From the NCBI RefSeq assembly GCF_024138715.1, contig NZ_CP092074.1, positions 1,984,001 to 2,048,000 of the forward strand: a DNA stretch of 64,000 nucleotides, read 5' to 3'. Within the stretch, counting starts at the first letter, position 1. Every line of letters begins with the position of its first letter. Shown piece by piece: positions 42,436 through 52,193 of the stretch. The position numbers were made by a program, and so were the translations under genes. The DNA comes from Emticicia sp. 21SJ11W-3 (GTDB lineage: Bacteria > Bacteroidota > Bacteroidia > Cytophagales > Spirosomataceae). The notes below the pieces were generated by a model. The model saw only the letters and a program-made list of their open reading frames with translations. It had not been told where the DNA came from and searched no databases.

Positions 42436-43680
42436 ATGCACAGCGGAGAGTTAATTGCATCGTTTTCAGAATTTGCCCGTGAAAAAAACATTGACCGTCC
42501 AACCATGATTAAAGTTCTGGAGGATGTGTTCCGGACAATGATTCGTAAAAAATTCGGTACTGACCATAATTTTGATGTTATCATCAATGCCGACAGCGGC
42601 GACCTTGAAATGTGGCGGACACGTGAAATTGTGGATGACAACTCTGAAGATATCTGGGATCCTGACAAAATTATGTTGTCTGAAGCCCGCAAGATTCAGC
42701 CCGACTTTGAAATTGGTGAAGAAGTAGCTGATGAAGTAAAACTGGAAGATTTCGGGCGACGTGTAGTACAAACTGCACGCCAGACGTTAATCCAGAAAAT
42801 TAAGGACCTTGAGAAAGAAATGCTTTATGCCAAATATAAAGATTTGGTTGGTGAGCTGATAATAGTTGAAGTTTATCAGATTCTTGGCAAAGAACTGGTT
42901 TGTTTAGATGCTGAAAGTAATGAACTGGTATTGCCGAAATCAGAGCAGATTCCGAAAGACCGCCCAAGAAAAGGAACCAGTATTAAGGCAGTTGTTCATA
43001 AAGTAGAAATGAATAACGGAACGCCCCGCATTACTTTGTCGCGCACGTCGCCGGTTTTCCTTGAGCGTTTATTCGAGCAGGAGATTCCTGAAATTCTTGA
43101 TGGCCTTATATCAGTACGCAAAATTGTTCGCGAGCCGGGTGAAAGAGCCAAAGTGGCTGTGGAGTCTTATGACGACCGCATTGACCCCGTAGGTGCCTGT
43201 GTAGGTATGAAGGGTTCTCGTATTCACACAATTGTACGTGAACTCGAAAATGAGAATATTGATGTTATACAATGGACTGACAATCTGAATCTTTTGATTT
43301 CAAGAGCGCTTAGCCCGGCAAAAATCAGCAGTATTCAGGTAGATAATGAAAAGAAAAGAGTTGCTGTTTATCTGAAACCAGACCAGGTTTCTTTAGCCAT
43401 CGGTAAAGGTGGTATGAATATCAAACTGGCAGGTAAACTTGTGAATATGGAGCTTGATGTATTCCGTGACCTTGAAGGAGAAGAAGAGGAAGAAGACGTT
43501 GACCTGTCTGAGTTCTCTGACGAGATTGAGGAGTGGATTCTTGATGAGTTCCGTAAGATTGGTCTCGACACAGCGAAATCAGTTCTGGCGCTTTCAAAAG
43601 AGGATATCGCTCGTCGTACCGAACTTGAAGAAGAAACAATTGCCGAAGTATTTGAAATTTTGAGTAGAGAATTTGAATAA
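42436..43680 (+). CDS. nusA: Transcription termination/antitermination factor NusA
   Basis: 414 residues. N-terminal RNA-polymerase-binding domain (1-125), S1 domain (about 130-200), KH1 with CVGMKGSRIHTIVREL near 255-270, KH2 with AIGKGGMNIKLAGKLV near 321-335, and a short acidic C-terminal helical part (EEEEEDVDLSEF, then one helix-hairpin-helix-like repeat). The length is normal for Bacteroidota, without the long acidic repeats of Enterobacteria. It modulates pausing and termination and could act on the hairpin in its own operon leader. Confidence 0.97.
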   Translation: MHSGELIASFSEFAREKNIDRPTMIKVLEDVFRTMIRKKFGTDHNFDVIINADSGDLEMWRTREIVDDNSEDIWDPDKIMLSEARKIQPDFEIGEEVADEVKLEDFGRRVVQTARQTLIQKIKDLEKEMLYAKYKDLVGELIIVEVYQILGKELVCLDAESNELVLPKSEQIPKDRPRKGTSIKAVVHKVEMNNGTPRITLSRTSPVFLERLFEQEIPEILDGLISVRKIVREPGERAKVAVESYDDRIDPVGACVGMKGSRIHTIVRELENENIDVIQWTDNLNLLISRALSPAKISSIQVDNEKKRVAVYLKPDQVSLAIGKGGMNIKLAGKLVNMELDVFRDLEGEEEEEDVDLSEFSDEIEEWILDEFRKIGLDTAKSVLALSKEDIARRTELEEETIAEVFEILSREFE

Positions 43681-43795
43681 GACTAAGGAACAGCAGACCA
43701 TTAAATGGTGTTATCTGATTGGTATAGGTCTTTAAAATTCTTTCTTAGATAAATCCGGCAACTCAAAATAACTCAACAGATTTTAAATTTAATTT

Positions 43796-46700
43796 ATGAT
43801 AGAACAAAAAGAAATGCGAATAAGCCTTGCGGCCAAAAAACTTAACGTTGGTATTGCCACCATCGTAGAGAAACTGGCTAATAAGGGGCATCGTATTGAT
43901 AACAATCCTAACGCCAAACTTAACTTTGAGCAATTGAATATCTTGTCGAAAGAATTCAGTAATTCTTCTTTGCTTGAAGAAAGTGTGGCTGCAAAACCTG
44001 TGGAGGATTCTAAACCTGCATCAGGCAATACGGATATTCTTTATTTTAGAGACCAACCAAAAGGTGACGAGAAAAAAGCAGATAATACCCCTGAACCTGC
44101 TCCTGTTAAAGAGGTGGAAACGATTCGTGCAGAACAAAAACTGCAGGGGCCGGTTATTTTAGGGAAAATTGATCTGGACAGAAAACCATCTGCACCAGTA
44201 ACACCAGAACCTCAAAAGACTGAACCTGCCGCGGAAGAAAAACCCAAAGCAGAGGTAGTGCCTGTTGCAGAGACTAAAGAGGTTGCCGAAAAGCCTGCTG
44301 CTGCACCACCAAAAGTAGAGGATAAACCCGTGCAGGCGCCGGAAGCGAAGGAAGAATCGCCGAAGGCTGTTGAACTGCCAAAAGCCGAGGCCAGACCAGC
44401 CGAAGTAGCTAAAGAACCAACTCCTGCACCGCAAGATGTGCAGAACAAAGATAATCAGCCCAAAAGAGAATATCCTCAAGGCCGTAATAACCCTCAGGAT
44501 AGAGATAACACTCATGGGCGTCCTAATCAGGACAGACCCGGTCAAGAACGACCCGGTCAGGACAGACCTGCTCAGGACCGTTCAGGTCAGGACAGACCAG
44601 GAAACTGGAACCAAAACAGACCCGGTCAGGAACGACCCGGTCAGGACAGACCCGGTCAGGATCGACCCGGTCAGGATCGACAAGGCCAGGGGAACAGAGA
44701 CCAGAATCGTGGGCCAAGGCCTCAGCAGTCTGGTCAGGGCGGTTACCAACAAAACAGGCCTGCCGCTGAACAAAGACCGCAACAAGGCCAGCCGCTTAAC
44801 AAGAAGCCTGCTGCTGCTCCAGCACCTAAGGAAGAGGAGGTTGAGCCAGAGTTAATTCAGGCAAGAGGAGAAAAACTTCAGGGGCTGAAAGTTTTAGGCA
44901 AAATTGAATTACCTGTTGAGAAAAAATCTACCCCGGGTTCGGCTGAAGACCGCGATGCCAAACGCAAACGTAAACGTAAACGCGTGAAGAGGGCAGAAAA
45001 AGTTGATAGTGCAGATTCTGCTGCCAGACCTAAAGTGCCGGGTGCACCGGTTGCTGCTGGCGCTGCTGCTGCTGCCAAAAAAGGTACTGACCCTAAGAAG
45101 AAAAAAGAACGCAGGGAAGAGGTGTCTCAAACCGAGGTAAAAGAGCAAATCAAGCAAACGATGGCTCGGATGCAAACCAAAGGCCCTGACTTTGGAGCAA
45201 AATACCGTAAGGATAAGCGGAAGATGCGTGCTGAACAGGAAGAGCAACGTATTGCACAAGAGCAAGAAGACAGCAACATCCTGAAAGTAACTGAATTTAT
45301 ATCGGCTTCAGAGCTGGCTTCTATGATGGATGTGTCTATTACAGAGGTTATTTCTGCAGCCATGAAAATGGGTATGTTTGTATCCATTAATCAACGTCTG
45401 GATGCAGAGGCAATTCAAATGCTTGCTTTGGATTTTGACTTCGACGTTCAGTTTATTTCAGCCGAAGAAGAGGTGCAGTCTGACGTAATTGATAAAGACG
45501 CGAACCTGCAAGATATAGACCCTCGGGCACCGATTGTTACCATTATGGGTCACGTTGACCACGGTAAAACTTCGTTACTTGATTATATCCGTCGTGCACG
45601 TGTGGCAGCCGGCGAAGCCGGGGGTATTACCCAGCACATTGGTGCCTATTCAGTAGAAATGAAAGACGGCCCGAATAAAGGCAAGAAGATTACGTTTCTT
45701 GATACGCCGGGTCACGAGGCCTTTACGGCCATGCGTGCCCGTGGTGCCAAAGTTACCGACGTTGTAATTGTGGTAGTTGCCGCTGACGACAGCGTGATGC
45801 CACAAACACGTGAGGCTATTAACCACGCACAAAATGCAGGTGTACCTATTGTTTTTGCTATCAATAAAATTGACAAACCTGGTGCAAACCCTGCTAAAAT
45901 CAGAGAAGACCTTGCCAAAGAGAATATTCTGGTTGAAAGCTGGGGTGGTAAGTATCAGGAGCAGGAAGTATCTGCCAAACAAGGAACAGGTATCAGCGAC
46001 CTGCTAGATAAGGTATTGCTTGAAGCCGAGTTGCTTGAACTGAAAGCGAATCAGGAAAGATCAGCTATTGGTACAGTAATTGAGGCTTCGCTGGATAAAG
46101 GACGTGGTTATGTGGCCACCATACTTGTGCAGAACGGTAAACTTAAAGTGGGCGACATTATTCTGGCAGGCCAATATTTTGGCCGTGTAAGAGCAATGGT
46201 TGACGACCTGGGTGTTAAAATAAAAGAGGCCGGGCCATCAACTCCTGTGCAGATTTTAGGCTTACCTGGTGCGCCACAAGCCGGTGATAAGTTTAATGTG
46301 ATGGAGTCTGAACGCGAGGCGCGCGAAATTGCCAACAAGCGTGAGCAGATTATCCGTGAGCAAAGTTTAAGAGCAAGAAAACACATTACGCTTGAAGAGA
46401 TTGGTCGTCGTAAGGCAATCGGTGCTTTCCATCAGTTGAACGTAATTGTAAAAGGTGACGTGGATGGTTCAGTAGAAGCCTTGTCAGACTCACTTTTGAA
46501 ACTATCAACAGAAGAGGTACAGGTTAGTATTATCCATAAAGGGGTAGGGCAGATTTCTGAATCAGATGTAAACCTTGCTTCTACTGCTGACGCCATTATC
46601 ATTGGTTTCCAGGTGCGTCCGTCAAATAATGCCAGAAAAATAGCTGATCAGGAAGAAATAGAAATCAGACTATATTCTATCATTTATGATGCCATCAACG

Positions 46701-47041
46701 AAATTAAAGATGCAATGGAGGGCTTGCTTGCACCTAAGGAAGAAGAAACCATTGTTGGTTCGGTTGAGGTAAGAGAAATCTTCAAGATTAGCAAAGTTGG
46801 TACTATTGCCGGTTGTTATGTTACAGATGGTAGCATTAAACGGAACAACAAAGTACGGGTTATCCGCGAGGGTATTGTTATTCACGAAGGTGAAATATCT
46901 CAGTTGAAACGTTTCAAAGATGATGTAAACGAAGTGAAAACCAATTTTGAGTGTGGTTTGAGCGTGAAAGGCTTCAATGATATTGAAGTAGGAGACACCA
47001 TCGAGAGTTTCGAAATTAAAGAGGTAAAACGTACACTTTAA
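43796..47041 (+). CDS. infB: Translation initiation factor IF-2
   Basis: 1081 residues. The N-terminal helix-turn motif ([25 protein letters not shown]) is followed by a long disordered Pro/Glu/Lys/Ala region, including tandem five-residue [10 protein letters not shown] repeats (residues 246-298), a Lys/Arg-rich stretch, and the second N-domain (about 495-545). The GTPase core starts near 577: GHVDHGKTS (G1), DTPGHEAF (G3), NKIDKPG (G4). Domains II, III and C2 complete the protein. It places initiator tRNA on the 30S subunit. Last gene of the operon, before a terminator. Confidence 0.97.
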   Translation: MIEQKEMRISLAAKKLNVGIATIVEKLANKGHRIDNNPNAKLNFEQLNILSKEFSNSSLLEESVAAKPVEDSKPASGNTDILYFRDQPKGDEKKADNTPEPAPVKEVETIRAEQKLQGPVILGKIDLDRKPSAPVTPEPQKTEPAAEEKPKAEVVPVAETKEVAEKPAAAPPKVEDKPVQAPEAKEESPKAVELPKAEARPAEVAKEPTPAPQDVQNKDNQPKREYPQGRNNPQDRDNTHGRPNQDRPGQERPGQDRPAQDRSGQDRPGNWNQNRPGQERPGQDRPGQDRPGQDRQGQGNRDQNRGPRPQQSGQGGYQQNRPAAEQRPQQGQPLNKKPAAAPAPKEEEVEPELIQARGEKLQGLKVLGKIELPVEKKSTPGSAEDRDAKRKRKRKRVKRAEKVDSADSAARPKVPGAPVAAGAAAAAKKGTDPKKKKERREEVSQTEVKEQIKQTMARMQTKGPDFGAKYRKDKRKMRAEQEEQRIAQEQEDSNILKVTEFISASELASMMDVSITEVISAAMKMGMFVSINQRLDAEAIQMLALDFDFDVQFISAEEEVQSDVIDKDANLQDIDPRAPIVTIMGHVDHGKTSLLDYIRRARVAAGEAGGITQHIGAYSVEMKDGPNKGKKITFLDTPGHEAFTAMRARGAKVTDVVIVVVAADDSVMPQTREAINHAQNAGVPIVFAINKIDKPGANPAKIREDLAKENILVESWGGKYQEQEVSAKQGTGISDLLDKVLLEAELLELKANQERSAIGTVIEASLDKGRGYVATILVQNGKLKVGDIILAGQYFGRVRAMVDDLGVKIKEAGPSTPVQILGLPGAPQAGDKFNVMESEREAREIANKREQIIREQSLRARKHITLEEIGRRKAIGAFHQLNVIVKGDVDGSVEALSDSLLKLSTEEVQVSIIHKGVGQISESDVNLASTADAIIIGFQVRPSNNARKIADQEEIEIRLYSIIYDAINEIKDAMEGLLAPKEEETIVGSVEVREIFKISKVGTIAGCYVTDGSIKRNNKVRVIREGIVIHEGEISQLKRFKDDVNEVKTNFECGLSVKGFNDIEVGDTIESFEIKEVKRTL
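44531..44689 (+). repeat. 15-bp tandem repeats inside infB
   Basis: Two blocks of 15-bp units (GACAGACCCGGTCAG and variants) at 44531-44590 and 44615-44689, encoding [10 protein letters not shown]. The unit is a multiple of three so copy-number change keeps the frame. Confidence 0.85.
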
Positions 47042-47064
47042 AAGTTTAAGTGTAAACCAAAATA

Positions 47065-47100
47065 AAACGAGGCAGTCTTTTCAGATTGCCTCGTTTCTTT
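47065..47100 (+). terminator. Terminator after infB
   Basis: AAACGAGGCA/TGCCTCGTTT stem with a 12-base loop and a T-rich tail. It also ends close to the convergent DUF1398 gene. Confidence 0.85.
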
Positions 47101-47108
47101 TATACCGG

Positions 47109-47501
47109 TTAAACTTCAGGTATGGCTTCTATTATTAATTCATTACCCTTTTTATCAAAGTAAGTACAAGTAAGGTTTATTACATCTACCGCCCATTTTT
47201 CTATGCCGGTTTCAGCCGCGTGCCTGCAAAAAGTAAAATAGTCGCTTTCACCTTTTTGATGCGCTTTCAGATAGGCATTAAACAATTCTACATTACTTTC
47301 GTCAGCAATTGCCAGCGCTTCATATTTTGGCTCAGATATGGCTGTAATGGCATCTGCACCTACAAAATCGGTATGACCATCAATTATGTAAACGGTGTAA
47401 TACAAAACACCAAGACCTGCTATTTCTTTAATATACATTGGGAAATCGGCCCCACTTTTTACTTTGGCCTGCGCTTTTTTTATCTGACCTAGTGTAAACA
47501 T
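47109..47501 (-). CDS. DUF1398 (YbcV-like) protein
   Basis: 130 residues, soluble. It begins FTLGQIKKAQAKVKSGADFPMYIKEIAGLGV and continues with YIIDGHTDFVG, which matches the DUF1398 pattern of E. coli YbcV. The family has no proven function. It contains CTYFDKKGNEL at the C-terminus. Single gene between infB (convergent) and the aldo/keto reductase. Confidence 0.78.
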   Translation of the reverse strand: MFTLGQIKKAQAKVKSGADFPMYIKEIAGLGVLYYTVYIIDGHTDFVGADAITAISEPKYEALAIADESNVELFNAYLKAHQKGESDYFTFCRHAAETGIEKWAVDVINLTCTYFDKKGNELIIEAIPEV

Positions 47502-47581
47502 TTTATTGTTGTTTTAAAGTTTACACAAAGGTCAGCAACTAAGAGGTTCTGTAATTGTAAAAAAACGTTTACCTGCTTTGT

Positions 47582-48619
47582 TTAATAAAATTTTGGTGGC
47601 GGGTTCAGGGTCAGATTCTGGCGTTGGTGCCAATAAGGATAAACAGGCGCAATTTCGCTGGCTTTATCAAGCCTTTGAAGCTGCTCGGTGGTCAGGTTCC
47701 AACCAATTGCGCCAAAGTTTTGTTTAAGTTGCTCTTCATTGCGTGCCCCAACAATTATGCTCGACACCGTTGGCCTTTGTAAGACCCAGTTAATAGCTAC
47801 CTGAGCCACTGTTTTTTCTGTTTCTGCGGCTATTTCTTCTAGTACGTCTACTACATTATACAATAGCTCATCATTCACTACTACCGATGGAATTGGGCTG
47901 CCACCTTGTGCCACGCGTGCATCGGCCGGTTTGGGTTGGTTCCTTTTATAGCGCCCACCTAACAAACCTGCCGCCAACGGCGACCAAACAATAGCGCCAA
48001 TTTTCTGGTCTATGCCTAATGGCATTAGTTCCCACTCATAATCTCTGTTGGCCAGTGAATAATATACCTGATGAGCCACGTAGCGGTTCCACCCGTATTT
48101 TTCAGAAACCGCAAGCGATTTCATTAAATGCCAGCCAGAAAAATTAGAAGCCGCAATATATCTTATTTTGCCGCTTTGTATCAGGTCATCAAGGGTTCTC
48201 AAGGTTTCTTCTACGGGTGTATTACCATCAAAACCGTGCATGTGGAAAACATCAATGTAATCTGTTTTTAGGCGTTTCAGACTGCCTTCAACTTGTTTCA
48301 ATAAATGAAAACGGCCTGAGCCCTGGTTGTTTGGCCCCTCACCAAAAGTAAATGTTGCCTTTGTAGAAATGAGTAGTTTGTCTCTTTTGCCTTCAATGGC
48401 TTTACCCAGAATCTCTTCTGATAGCCCTTGCGAGTAGATGTCGGCAGTATCAAAAAGATTAATACCTGCTTCCAGACACAAATCTACCAGTCTGGTTGCT
48501 TCTTCTGCCTGTGTGCTTCCCCAGGCTTTAAAAAACTCGGTTCCACCGCCAAATGTGGCAGTACCAAAACTTAATACCGATACCTGCAAGCCAGATGCCC
48601 CTAGTTGTCTGTATTCCAT
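47582..48619 (-). CDS. Aldo/keto reductase
   Basis: 345 residues, TIM barrel. Catalytic tetrad: Asp and Tyr in NLFDTADIYSQG, Lys in LLISTKATF, His in VFHMHGFD. NADPH-binding segments include IVWSPLAAGLLGGRY near 215 and SIIVGARNEEQLKQN near 288. It reduces aldehydes or ketones with NADPH, physiological substrate unknown. An octamer-like repeat sits right before its start codon. Confidence 0.93.
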   Translation of the reverse strand: MEYRQLGASGLQVSVLSFGTATFGGGTEFFKAWGSTQAEEATRLVDLCLEAGINLFDTADIYSQGLSEEILGKAIEGKRDKLLISTKATFTFGEGPNNQGSGRFHLLKQVEGSLKRLKTDYIDVFHMHGFDGNTPVEETLRTLDDLIQSGKIRYIAASNFSGWHLMKSLAVSEKYGWNRYVAHQVYYSLANRDYEWELMPLGIDQKIGAIVWSPLAAGLLGGRYKRNQPKPADARVAQGGSPIPSVVVNDELLYNVVDVLEEIAAETEKTVAQVAINWVLQRPTVSSIIVGARNEEQLKQNFGAIGWNLTTEQLQRLDKASEIAPVYPYWHQRQNLTLNPPPKFY

Positions 48620-48630
48620 TTTATTATAAT

Positions 48631-48714
48631 TTAGTGATTGAGTGAATGAGTGATTGAGTGATTTGTGATTGAGTGATTTGTGAATGAGTGATTTAGTGAA
48701 TGAGTGGTTTAGTG
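48631..48714. repeat. Degenerate 8-bp tandem repeat (AGTGATTG / AGTGAATG)
   Basis: About ten imperfect copies of an 8-bp unit (AGTGATTG, AGTGAATG, AGTGATTT) lie in the 246-bp gap between map and the aldo/keto reductase. Related short pieces occur before map (ATCACTC near 48862) and in the rimP-nusA gap. There are no spacers, so this is a minisatellite-like repeat and not CRISPR. Confidence 0.75.
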
Positions 48715-48865
48715 TTTTTTCAGGTTTGACATAATTATTTTCATCTACATATTCGGTGGTATAGATTAGTTCTTTTATGGATTAATATTAAACTGATCCG
48801 ATGATTTGCATTTTCAATAGTAAATAGAATACATTACTACTAACTAACTAAGTCGCTCAATAAAA

Positions 48866-49630
48866 TCACTCCCAAATACCGTTCATTTCTGTCAGAATTA
48901 CCGGTTTGTCTGCTGTTACCACAATTGTATGTTCGTGCTGTGCCACGTAGCCGCCTTTGTTGCCCAGGAGGGTCCATCCATCGGCTTGGGTATCTGCCAT
49001 TGTAGAGTGGGTGGAAATAAAGGTTTCTACTGCTACAACCGAGTTTTTTCTGAATCTCTGAGTGTTGTAGCGGTCGTAATAATTGGCAATTTCGTGGGGC
49101 TCTTCATGCAGGCTTTTGCCTACACCGTGGCCTGTCAGATTTCTGATAACTTTAAAGCCAGCCTTTTTAGCTTCAGTTTCTATGAGCTTACCAATATCAG
49201 CAATTTTTACTCCACCTTTAATCTGGCTGATGGCTTTTTTTAAGATACTTTTTGATGCCTCCACCAGTTGTGTATGATGGTGGGTGTCGGCGCCCAAAAC
49301 AAAAGAACCACCGTTATCAGACCAATACCCATCCAGTTCAGCAGATACATCTATATTGATTAAATCTCCTTCTTGTAATATTTTTTTCTCTGAAGGGATA
49401 CCATGTGCCACCTCATTATTAACACTAATGCAGGTAGTACCCGGAAAACTGTAGGTAAGCAAAGGCGCAGATTTGGCACCTAATTTTGCTAATATTCCAG
49501 CACCATAATCATCTAGTTGTTTGGTTGTCATGCCGGGTTTGGCAAAATTACGCATTTCTCTAAGCGTAATGGCTACTGCCTCGCTCACATTTTTCATTCC
49601 TTCCAGTTCTGCTTCTTTTGTGATAGACAT
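48866..49630 (-). CDS. map: Type I methionine aminopeptidase
   Basis: 254 residues. Removes the N-terminal Met from new proteins. The metal-binding residues are in NIDVSAELDGYWSDNGGSFVLG (Asp pair), GHGVGKSLHEEPHEIANY (His), VVAVETFIS (Glu) and AQHEHTIVV (His/Glu). SFPGTTCISVNNEVAHGIP gives the substrate-binding loop. No N-terminal zinc-ribbon. Read after rny on the same strand but behind a terminator. Confidence 0.96.
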   Translation of the reverse strand: MSITKEAELEGMKNVSEAVAITLREMRNFAKPGMTTKQLDDYGAGILAKLGAKSAPLLTYSFPGTTCISVNNEVAHGIPSEKKILQEGDLINIDVSAELDGYWSDNGGSFVLGADTHHHTQLVEASKSILKKAISQIKGGVKIADIGKLIETEAKKAGFKVIRNLTGHGVGKSLHEEPHEIANYYDRYNTQRFRKNSVVAVETFISTHSTMADTQADGWTLLGNKGGYVAQHEHTIVVTADKPVILTEMNGIWE

Positions 49631-49718
49631 GATTTACAGAATTATGCTTTTTGTTTTTTAACAATTGTATCCTGGTTATGATTCATATTCCGGAACTTGT
49701 TTTTGCAAATAGGCTACC

Positions 49719-49754
49719 AACAAAAAAGGCGTTGATTCCAACGCCTTTTTTGTT
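49719..49754 (-). terminator. Terminator after rny
   Basis: A perfect 15-bp stem (AACAAAAAAGGCGTT and its complement) with a 6-base loop. A/T runs on both sides make it bidirectional in form. Confidence 0.85.
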
Positions 49755-49765
49755 ACTGATAAAAA

Positions 49766-51334
49766 TTATTTTGCATAAGCCACGCTTCGCATCTCTCGTA
49801 TTACCGTTACCTTTATCTGGCCCGGATACTGCATTTCTTTTTCAATGCGTTGCGAAATATCAAACGATAGTTTGCTGGCTATTTCGTCGGTTACGTTTTC
49901 AGAGTCAACTATCACACGTAGTTCGCGGCCTGCCTGAATGGCGTAGCATTTTTCAACACCACTAAAAGATAGCGCCAGGTCTTCCAGGTCGCGCAAACGT
50001 TGTACGTAAGATTCCATCATCTCGCGTCTTGCACCAGGGCGAGAACCAGAGATGGCATCACAAACCTGAACAATTGGTGAAATCATTGAGGTCATCTCAA
50101 TTTCGTCGTGGTGGGCACCAATGGCGTTTATTACCTCAGGGTGTTCTTTATATTTTTTGGCAAGCTCCATACCCAACAAGGCGTGTGGTAGTTCCTGCTC
50201 TTCGTGCCATACTTTGCCTATGTCGTGCAAAAGACCGGCACGCTTGGCAAGTTTGGCGTTTAAGCCCAGCTCAGCGGCCATGGTAGCACACATTTTGGCT
50301 ACCTCTCGCGAGTGTTGCAGTAAATTTTGCCCGTAAGATGAACGGAAACGCATACGGCCGATCATTCTGATAAGTTCAGGATGCAGCCCGTGTATTCCTA
50401 AATCAATTACGGTACGCTCACCAATTTCAACGATTTCGTTTTCGATGTCTTTTTTAGTTTTACCTACTACCTCTTCAATACGGGCTGGGTGGATACGGCC
50501 ATCCTGCACAAGACGGTGTAGCGACAAACGAGCAATTTCACGACGTACAGGATCGAAACTTGAAATCACAATGGCTTCCGGGGTATCATCAACAATTACC
50601 TCAACACCCGTGGCCGCTTCCAGGGCACGGATATTACGGCCTTCTCTACCAATAATTTTACCTTTTACCTCGTCGCTTTCAATATTGAATACCGACACAC
50701 AGTTTTCAATGGCCTGTTCAGAGGCTGTACGTTGTATGGTTTCAATAATTATCTTTTTCGATTCCTTAGTGGCAGCCAGTTTAGCCTCTTCAATGGTTTG
50801 TTTGATGTAAGACGACGCCTTGGTTTCAGCCTCACCCTTCAGGGCATCAATCAATTGTTGTTTGGCCTGGTCTGCTGTCAGGTTAGCTATTTTTTCTAAT
50901 TGTTCAACCTGTTGGTTCAACATTCTATCAGCCTCTTCCTTACGCTTGTTGGCAGCTTCAATCTGTTCATTCAGTTTGTGCTGCAGTGTATCCAGTTCGT
51001 TTTCTCTGCGTTTGTTTTGCTCTAGCATCTGAGCAGCCTGCTGTTGCATTTGCTTTACTTTCTGCTCATTCTGAATAATGATGTTCTTGCGTTTGTTGGC
51101 CTCTTCGTCAAACTCCGACTTTAATTTCAGGAAGTGTTCTTTGGCTTCCAGAATTTTGTCTCTTTTAATGTTTTCGGCTGTTTGCTGGGCATTTTTTAGT
51201 ACTTCATTGGCACGTATTTCGGCATCTGCCTCTTTGCTTTGGAATGTTTTTTTAATAAATGCCCTGCCTACAAAGAAACCTATTACCAAAGCTAACAGGT
51301 CTGAGAAGAGCATAGTGATGATTTCTGACATCAA
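49766..51334 (-). CDS. rny: Ribonuclease Y
   Basis: 522 residues, endoribonuclease that starts mRNA decay at the inner membrane. An N-terminal membrane helix (about 5-25, [18 protein letters not shown]) is followed by a long coiled coil (about 30-200), KH domain with [30 protein letters not shown] (about 220-260) and the HD domain with LLHDIGK (about 366-372) and GAHHDEIE. The start has two adjacent Met codons, and the second may be used. Follows zapA by about 150 bp. Confidence 0.96.
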   Translation of the reverse strand: MMSEIITMLFSDLLALVIGFFVGRAFIKKTFQSKEADAEIRANEVLKNAQQTAENIKRDKILEAKEHFLKLKSEFDEEANKRKNIIIQNEQKVKQMQQQAAQMLEQNKRRENELDTLQHKLNEQIEAANKRKEEADRMLNQQVEQLEKIANLTADQAKQQLIDALKGEAETKASSYIKQTIEEAKLAATKESKKIIIETIQRTASEQAIENCVSVFNIESDEVKGKIIGREGRNIRALEAATGVEVIVDDTPEAIVISSFDPVRREIARLSLHRLVQDGRIHPARIEEVVGKTKKDIENEIVEIGERTVIDLGIHGLHPELIRMIGRMRFRSSYGQNLLQHSREVAKMCATMAAELGLNAKLAKRAGLLHDIGKVWHEEQELPHALLGMELAKKYKEHPEVINAIGAHHDEIEMTSMISPIVQVCDAISGSRPGARREMMESYVQRLRDLEDLALSFSGVEKCYAIQAGRELRVIVDSENVTDEIASKLSFDISQRIEKEMQYPGQIKVTVIREMRSVAYAK

Positions 51335-51483
51335 ATTATATGTTTAAAAATTATGAATGTTACAAAAACCATTTTTGCAAATAAGGTTTTTACACCCGGC
51401 TACTGCGGGATTTGATAAAAACGCAACAAAAATGATTTGATGACAGGCTAGCAGGAAAGCGCGTTTGAAGAAATGAAGAATTT

Positions 51484-51780
51484 TTAGTTTAATGAAAGGC
51501 GATTGCTGAGTTCTTCCAGCCGTTTATCCAGTTCTTCTTGTAATAAAAGATATTTATCCTGGTTTTTTTGGTTTTCAACTATCCCCTCAATGGCTATGAT
51601 AATCAGGAAATCAAGGAAATCCATCACAGCATCTTTATTATTATTAATATAAAAACTCAGGCGTTGATTGACAAGGGCATTGGCTTCGCGAAAATAAGGC
51701 TCTAACTCCGGCTGAACCTTAAGCGTAACAACCCTCCGAAGCACTGTCAGGTTGATTTCTATTTTTTCATTATCTGCCAT
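51484..51780 (-). CDS. zapA: Cell division protein ZapA
   Basis: 98 residues. Begins KIEINLTVLRRVVTLKVQPELEPYFREANALVN and continues with a long C-terminal coiled coil, the ZapA arrangement. ZapA bundles FtsZ filaments at the division site. The preceding gene encodes a coiled-coil protein, a conserved pairing that suggests joint function. The distance to rny is 149 bp with no recognised RNA in between. Confidence 0.88.
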   Translation of the reverse strand: MADNEKIEINLTVLRRVVTLKVQPELEPYFREANALVNQRLSFYINNNKDAVMDFLDFLIIIAIEGIVENQKNQDKYLLLQEELDKRLEELSNRLSLN

Positions 51781-51812
51781 TGTTTGCCTTTTCTCAGGGC
51801 CTGTTATATATT

Positions 51813-52193
51813 CTAATCCTCGTTCAACAACTCAACGCACACATCAATCTCTCTTATTAAATCTTCTATTGTTTTCTTCAATTGTGCTTTTTCTTCAGAC
51901 TGTCGTACTTTATTTGCTACAATTTTAACACTTTCTTTTTTAATTTCTTTATTTTTTTCAATAAATTCTTGATTCCGTTGCTTTAATTTTAGTTTTTTTA
52001 TCTCCTCGTCCTTCTGCCTGATTATTTTATGCAAATCTTTTAACTGAGAGTTAAGCAATTGAATACTGTCTTTTGATTGTTTATTTTCATAAATCAGTTT
52101 GTCGGTAAGTTGGCTGAAAATAGTAAATGCCTGAATGTTTTCTGCTTTTACTATTTCGGCTATATATTCTTGTTCGACACTCAGCTTCCTCAT
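51813..52193 (-). CDS. Coiled-coil protein upstream of zapA, function unknown
   Basis: 126 residues, almost entirely helical, with heptad-rich Lys/Glu/Gln stretches from about 25 to 115 (LLNSQLKDLHKIIRQKDEEIKKLKLKQ and onwards). No signal peptide. Its start overlaps the stop of the sulfhydrylase gene by 4 bp (ATGA), and zapA follows after 32 bp. By position and shape it could be a ZapA partner, analogous to but not shown to be homologous to ZapB. Composition is strongly AT-rich. Confidence 0.75.
   Translation of the reverse strand: MRKLSVEQEYIAEIVKAENIQAFTIFSQLTDKLIYENKQSKDSIQLLNSQLKDLHKIIRQKDEEIKKLKLKQRNQEFIEKNKEIKKESVKIVANKVRQSEEKAQLKKTIEDLIREIDVCVELLNED

Noticed and set aside
44531-44689. 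infB repeats considered as CRISPR or mobile repeat
   Set aside because: Units are in frame inside a highly conserved gene and encode a regular peptide.
48631-48714. Tandem octamer repeat considered as CRISPR
   Set aside because: Units are contiguous and degenerate, with no spacers and no cas genes.
51335-51483. rny-zapA gap considered for 6S RNA
   Set aside because: The gap is shorter than a typical 6S RNA and shows no long bulged hairpin or strong promoter.
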